From Polychytrium aggregatum (lineage: Eukaryota > Chytridiomycota > Chytridiomycetes > Polychytriales): DNA of 64,000 nt. The position numbers were made by a program, and so were the translations under genes. Position 1 is the stretch's first letter. Each line of letters opens with the position of its first letter. The stretch spans positions 62,001-126,000 of the forward strand of contig NW_026516324.1 in assembly GCF_025602895.1 (NCBI RefSeq), given 5' to 3'. Below the pieces are notes generated by a model. It searched no databases and was not told where the DNA came from. It saw nothing but the letters and a program-made list of their open reading frames with translations. Shown here one piece after another: positions 58,800-64,000 of the stretch.

Positions 58800-59430
58800 G
58801 TTCAAGTCATGGTCTGTTGCAAATACAATTTACAGTCTATCCAGAAAGAGGACAGTTCCTTCCTGGCATCAGCGACACAAGTCTGCTGATCTGTAGACTT
58901 CAGTGGGCAGGTCGTGAGATTGTTTCCCGTCCTGGTTGGCAATCGAGTGGTTTTGGTTGGTTTGGGAAACATGGTCTTGAATACACCCGGTCGATCTCCT
59001 GTGGCGATGATCGACTGGCATACCGAGATCATGTTCCTGGCTGCATTGATGTCTCGATGTGGGAGTGTGGTGGATGCATTCGACCCTCTGCACAGCTTCA
59101 TGGTTTCTCGATATCAAGATGCTCAGCCTTCTCGAGTCGCTTGGCTTCCCGACAATGTGAGCACACCTGGGATGTGTTGAACTCGTTCACCGAGCACACA
59201 TGGATCTTGGAGACGGATCGGTCTGGTGGGCCTCTCTGGTGGTGGTGGAACTGCTCAAAGTACCGAGCGAACCTGAGTCTCCGTGGGCTGGATGCATATC
59301 CCCTCCCCTGTTTCCAGGATGCATTCCCAAAGGCAATCACCACTTCGGTCTCCTTGGACATACTTGCTTGGCCATGAATGCGATGAGTGGAAGTGTATTC
59401 AGGTTCCAGAAAAAACACTGTCATGGCCCA
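58800..59430 (-). mobile_element. Fanzor (TnpB-like) relic with RuvC-II, zinc finger and RuvC-III motifs
   Basis: On the minus strand, 59424-59098 encodes EVVIAFGNASWKQGRG (RuvC-II region), then VCSVNEFNTSQVCSHC, the conserved vxExxTSxxCsxC segment of TnpB/Fanzor. In a second frame, 59101-58802 encodes LPHRDINAARNMI (RuvC-III, with the catalytic Asp) and ATGDRPGVF with a Cys-containing tail. The two parts sit in different frames around 59100, so the open frame is broken, and the RuvC-I/N-terminal half is not convincing upstream, although FGCIFIDPGWSF at ~59560-59520 might be its remnant. The sequence is homologous to the relic at 9.1-9.3 kb on the same strand. Fanzors are eukaryotic RNA-guided DNA nucleases carried by transposons. 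This copy looks dead; no terminal repeats or carrier transposase were found. Confidence 0.75.
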
Positions 59431-60484
59431 AAACGGGGTGTTCCCATTTCATTCTGGAAGCGCTGTAGTACTCAGCCCGGCACGATCCCGTCGGCGATCA
59501 TGGAATCGCTGAACGACCACCCGGGATCGATGAAAATGCAACCAAAGATCTCCCGCCATTCGGACATGTTCTTGTCCTTGGCCATGCAAGACTCTGTCGC
59601 CGCGCTTGGCTTGACTCCCGTTGTTGTTCCCCCGTTGTCGTTCGCTGATCGTTCCCACACCGACACCGACGATCCCATCCAGCCCAGCCCAGCCCAGCCC
59701 AGCCCAGCCCAGGCCCAGCCCGATCGGCCCCCGCCCGAGAGCGTCTCCCGACGGGAGAACCGATGGCGCGCAGAGTCTCTCCCGCGCTCATGCCCTCTCA
59801 TCCTTCCTCCCTCCCTCCCGATCCCCTCCCCAGCTCCGTCTCCGCACCCGGCTCTCATCTTCCCGCCGGTTTCCTTCCTCCCCTTCGCCCGCTGTGGTCG
59901 AGCAGCATTCTTCGTCGTCCGCGGCTATCCCTCCCGCTCTCTCTCTCGCTCTCTCCCTTGCTTTATCTGCCCAAATCCATATCACCCGCAACAACAATCT
60001 CTCAGCACACACCAGACACCCACGCAGATCCGACGCCTCTCCATCGCCTGCTTGGATCACTTACTTCCATTCGATCGTAAGCAGACCCGAGTTCCTCCTT
60101 GCTCCTCGCTTCTTTGGCCTGCTGTTCTGCTTCGCCCGGGCTTGGGGGCGGGATGTGCTCTGCTCAATGCTTGTCGTGCCCCCGGTCGTCTCCACTGACC
60201 ACTCTGTTTCTTGATCTGCTGCATCCCCGTCGACAGGCCCTCTGCGAACACTGTTTTCGCCAGTCGCCATTTGCCCAGTCAATACAAGTCGCTGCCGACA
60301 CCAGCCACCGGCAGTGCCGAGTGAACCATTCTTGCCCTCAACGTGGGCCGTTCCCTTTCCCATTTCCGTGGTTCCGATACATTCAGTACCTGATCAAACT
60401 CAAACGAAAGAACCGAGACATCTCACCCAAAACAAGATAACAAAGTCACAAGAATCAGCCTAAAGAGAAACTCCCATCCCATTC
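59431..60484. other. Region between the Fanzor relic and the last gene
   Basis: It has a CAGCC-type pentamer repeat (59685-59725), C/T-rich tracts (59800-60000) typical of a fungal promoter and 5' UTR, and A-rich sequence before the ATG at 60485. ORFs up to 330 codons here are Pro/Ser-rich without domains. Confidence 0.5.
59685..59725. repeat. cagcc pentanucleotide repeat
   Basis: About seven copies upstream of the last gene. Confidence 0.85.
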
Positions 60485-63400
60485 ATGCTCACGTCAGACT
60501 CTGATCCAACGGCTCGTCCCAAGCCCTCGCTCGCAGAGGCACCTGAGCCATCTGAAGCACCCGCTGCTGCCTCGTCCTCCAATCCCCAGACCCGTCCGCA
60601 GGAGCGATCTGGGCCGCCGTCTCACTTTCTCAAGCGTCCCAGCTCGGCCTCCTCGATCTTGAGTCAGATGCACAACGACAAGCTGGGCGCTCGTGCCCAT
60701 CTCGATCCTTCTCGCCTCGAGCTATCAGACCTACTCGGGCGAGCCGTCCACCGCCCAACGCCCAGATCCACTGCCGGAAAATTGCCTTTCCGCCCCAGTT
60801 CCAGGGCTTCAGAGCCCCCCGCATCAACTCGAGACGATCTCGACTCGCAGGACGACAGGGCCGCCGCTGATGGAGACTCTGTCGACGAAGAAAGCACCAT
60901 TCCCACGATCCGCTGCCTGGAGGATCTGCTCGAGATGGATCCCAAAGGCATCGCGTTGCTCGAGAAGAGGTCAGTACTGTTGCGAGTCGACTCGGATCTT
61001 TGGCAATGGTCGGGGCCCGACGCGTGGCCGATCAGCATAGTCATGATATCCATGGCCGCACTTGCTTGCTGTCATTGGCAGCTATCGCGATCTCGCCGCG
61101 CCGACACTGATGAGTTGACTGTGTCTGACAATATGGATGGGTAATGAACCCGCTTTAGACAGGACGCTAGGCTCAAGAATGTCGCTGCCAAGCTCAAGCA
61201 TGTTCAAACCAACCTTGGGAGGTGAGTGTTGCACGGCGGCCGTACTTGAACAAACCACATGCAAGCGGATGAACTGGCCTCTGGCCGAACGATCGGCAGC
61301 GCACATTGCCTTGTCGCTAACCCGCTCGATGGCGCCGCCGCTTCTCTGAAACAGAGACTCGAGCAGCACCCTCACGCCTCTCAAGGAAATCTTCTCGCCC
61401 TGTCCTGGACTTACCGACGGCAATGGTGCAGCAGCAGCAGCAAGCGCCAACGAGCCCGCCGCTGATGCCGACTCCTCGGAGAGTCTTGTCTTCCAAGACT
61501 ATCCTCTGGATGCCCTGCTCGACTCGATCGAGCGTCTCCACGGTGCTACCACTGACAAGGAAGAGGAGCTTATATCGTCGTCGCCGTACAAATCAACCCA
61601 GGAGGCTCTCGAGCAGATGAAGGAGCTTCAGATGATTCAAGCTACTCGCCAGGCCCAGCTCGCCAAGCTGCTCGAGCTCCGAGATCACCATGAGCGCGAA
61701 AGACAGGCTAAGCTGGAGCAGCTCCGAGAGCTGGAGCAGCGCAAGAATGAGCTTATGAAGCTGCGCTCGCAGTTGGCCATGCTTGAGCACCTCAAGGGCT
61801 CAAGCGACCGCTCCGATCCTGCCCAAGGAGATTCGGGCCCACCCAAGACCACACAGCTGGAAACCCCAGCAGTGGCCTCGACTGGAGGCGAGGCTTCTTC
61901 AGAGCAAGTCGCCTCCGACAAGATGAGCTCCACAACTCATAATGTATCCATCTGCCACGAGCAATGCCAGGACCAGGACGGCCACCACCAATCCCGCCGC
62001 ACCATCGTCCGAACCACTCTGGCGCAAGATTCCACAGGCAACATTGTCGAGCTGGTCGAGTCCCGGGAGAGTACCCTCCATGCAACCACTCTCGAGGATG
62101 TTGGAGTTGGGTCTGCAGCTGTCCAGGTCGAGTCGTCTCACACCAGCACCGTCATCGAGGAGGTCCGTGAGCGTCTTGTGCAGATCAATGAACAAGCGCT
62201 GGAGGGTACTGAAGCGACATCGAGAGCACAAGATGTACAAGCCAGCGACGAGCCACAAGCGTCTCAAGAGGACGAAGACGAGGTGATCAGCTTCGAAGAG
62301 CATGATGCCTTTGAGCAGCTTCTAATGCTCAAACAGCAAGAAGACGAGATGGGGCGTCTGCGCGAGCAGCTGACCAAGCTGAGAAACCTCAAGGCCGAGC
62401 TTGAGAGCAAGCAGTGCCTCCTCTCGCAACTCGACGAGTCCATGCAACTCAGCGCCTATGAACAGGACTCCCCTATCCTTGGTACCCATCGCTCTCAAGC
62501 GGCCACCAAGCCGCCTGTCTATTCATGTGCCGATGGAGCCTGTGGCTCGGACTGCGATCGCGAAACCGACCCCGTCGAGTCTGTCTCAATCGACCTGCTC
62601 TCGTGTACTCTGAACGACATTGAGAATGAGCTTGAAGCCATCGAGGACCGTCACGAGGCCCGCATGCTGCGGCGCCGCGAGAGATTCGATGCCGAGCCCG
62701 CGGGCTGTTTGTCCTTGCGAAGAGTCTCTGTCGACGACCATGCCACCTTGACGGAGCACAAAGACCAGGACGATGCGTTGAGGGCAAGGCTCAATGTTAA
62801 TCGAGAGCATGATGAAGTGAGCCTCGATGACTTGATGCGCCGCCTCTATGAGGCCTCTGTTAAGGACCCTCAGTTCATGGAGGACCTCACTCGCTCGAAG
62901 GCCCATGGAATCGTGAGACCGACTGCACTTGAGGATGAAGGCGATGAGAGCAAGGAGAACATTGACTTTGCAACCAGAGGCCGCCCTTCGATCAAATTTG
63001 CCTGGGAGCTCTACGGCGGAGAGGAAGAGGAAGAAGAAGAGGACGAGAGCGACGATAGCCAAGATTCACCTGGCAGCCGAAAGCCCGTGGGTGATAGCGA
63101 AATAGTGAACGATGATGCTGTCGAAGCCGAGGAGAGGATCGAAGAAGAGATTGAAGACGACGGCGAGAGCGGGGATGAAGTCAGCGACAGAGACAACATT
63201 GTAGGCTCCTTGTTTGGTCGCGATCCAAAGAGACAATTCCCAAGCAGCTTTGAGATCAGCGCCAGGGAGCGCAAGCGACTCAAAGAATCCCAAGAGCTCC
63301 GCTCGGGCATGCTTAACGCAAGACGCAGTGACATCGAGACCCAGACATCTCCATTCGAAGATGGGCGTGCGTATGCCGACGTTCAGGGTTCCCAAGACGA

Positions 63401-64000
63401 GAGCGAAAACGAGAGCGAAGGCGATGACGATGAGGATGACAATGACGATGACGCCGATAATCAAGTCGAGGGCGATGAGGGTGCGCGTCAGAATGTCGAC
63501 GATGTCGACGATGACGACGACGACGACGGTATCCTTGACGGCATGCTGGATGAAGCGTCGCTTGCAGAAACGCGATCAAAGGTGACCGAAGGCATCGAGG
63601 TGGGTCGCGCAGTTGCAGTTAGAGCGGTATTTCGGAAAGATGCCCAGCCAACGCCCGAGGCTGATAGTGGGACCGACCAACATGAGCACGTTGACCGACA
63701 TCCCCTCTGGCCATACCACAGCAAGTCATCGGCCATCTCCAGACGTTGAGACTCGTCATGAGGGCCGAGGATTTCCCGCCTGGGCAGCAGGGTAGCTACA
63801 TGGCTCTGTACGAGCGTCTCCAAGCCCAGCTCAAGGATCTCCGGAATATCAAATCCAAGATCGATGTGGTGCAGTTTTATATGGATCGACAAAAGGTAGC
63901 GTGTGCCACGAAATAGCTTGAGGGACCTTTTGGGTGATTGGCAAATGCTGAACTCGTGTATTCAAAATCACGAAATCAGAAGGTCGGACAAGGCTTGGGC
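60485..64000 (+). CDS. Coiled-coil/acidic protein, possibly PCM1-like; 3' end outside window
   Basis: Exons 60485-60969, 61159-61221, 61355-63599 and probably 63791-63895, with a further acceptor at ~63979; the gene continues off the right edge. Up to 63599 the model gives 931 codons in phase. Residues 1-160 are Ser/Pro-rich with LEDLLEMDPKG. A first coiled coil (MKELQMIQATRQAQLAKLLE ... LRELEQRKNELMKLRSQL) lies at ~270-330. A second lies at ~500-560 (LLMLKQQEDEMGRLREQLTK). Very acidic tracts (EEEEEEEDESDD; DDDDDDDG) fill the last part, with DLMRRLYEASVKDPQFMEDL between. The probable fourth exon (GSYMALYERLQAQLKDLRNI) is again helical. Order and motifs recall PCM1, the centriolar-satellite scaffold, which would fit a flagellated fungus, but the match is from memory and weak. 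A splice at 63599 (gtgggt) is preferred to the stop at 63749. Confidence 0.68.

Noticed and set aside
59472-59858. Minus ORF with FIDPGWSF as an intact RuvC-I of the Fanzor relic
   Set aside because: The IDPG match is short and the spacing to the next motif is far too small; mentioned only as a possible remnant.
1-64000. tRNA, rRNA or LTR-type elements
   Set aside because: I found no convincing T-loop/A-box pairs, rRNA-like sequence, reverse transcriptase or integrase motifs on reading both strands; a covariance-model scan would be decisive for tRNAs.

Overview
The window looks like nuclear DNA of an early-diverging fungus, most likely a zoosporic (chytrid-type) one. It is G+C-rich, genes are interrupted by many short GT-AG introns, and the families are fungal: a fungalysin (M36) protease, a GH71 alpha-1,3-glucanase, a Reg1-like protein-phosphatase regulator, a Crb2/Rad9/53BP1-type checkpoint protein and a fungal AAAP-like membrane protein. 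Two Fanzor (eukaryotic TnpB-like) relics and a possible centriolar-satellite-type coiled-coil protein also suit a chytrid, but the lineage is inference, not proof. I built the gene models by hand from reading frames, splice sites and phase arithmetic. In every completed model the exon lengths sum to a multiple of three.

Layout. Left edge to 10.5 kb: a leucine-rich-repeat protein (minus, cut by the edge), a surface protein joining an extracellular Thr-rich stalk to a cytosolic SH3 domain (plus), an 11-exon A-T-R adenylate-forming reductase (minus) and a decayed Fanzor fragment. 10.5-19 kb: a C2H2 zinc-finger regulator (minus), a gene-poor repeat-bearing stretch and a hotdog thioesterase (plus). 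19-30 kb: three plus-strand genes, namely a large MYND-finger protein, a signal-anchor membrane protein and a long coiled-coil protein. 30.9-37.7 kb: the secreted M36 protease and a UBL3-like ubiquitin-fold protein, both minus. 37.7-58.8 kb: five plus-strand genes in a row, namely the GH71 glucanase, the Tudor-BRCT checkpoint mediator with a GATA-type finger, an unknown 733-aa protein, the Reg1-like PP1 regulator and the polytopic transporter-like protein. 58.8-64 kb: a second, larger Fanzor relic (minus) and a coiled-coil/acidic protein running off the right edge.

The genes do not form an operon or an obvious pathway. Several act at the cell wall or surface (SH3 surface protein, M36 protease, GH71 glucanase), and several are regulatory (C2H2 factor, PP1 regulator, checkpoint mediator). 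I found no CRISPR array, rRNA or convincing tRNA. Introns and upstream regions carry many short tandem repeats. Long open frames antisense to real exons are common because of the high G+C content and were left out.
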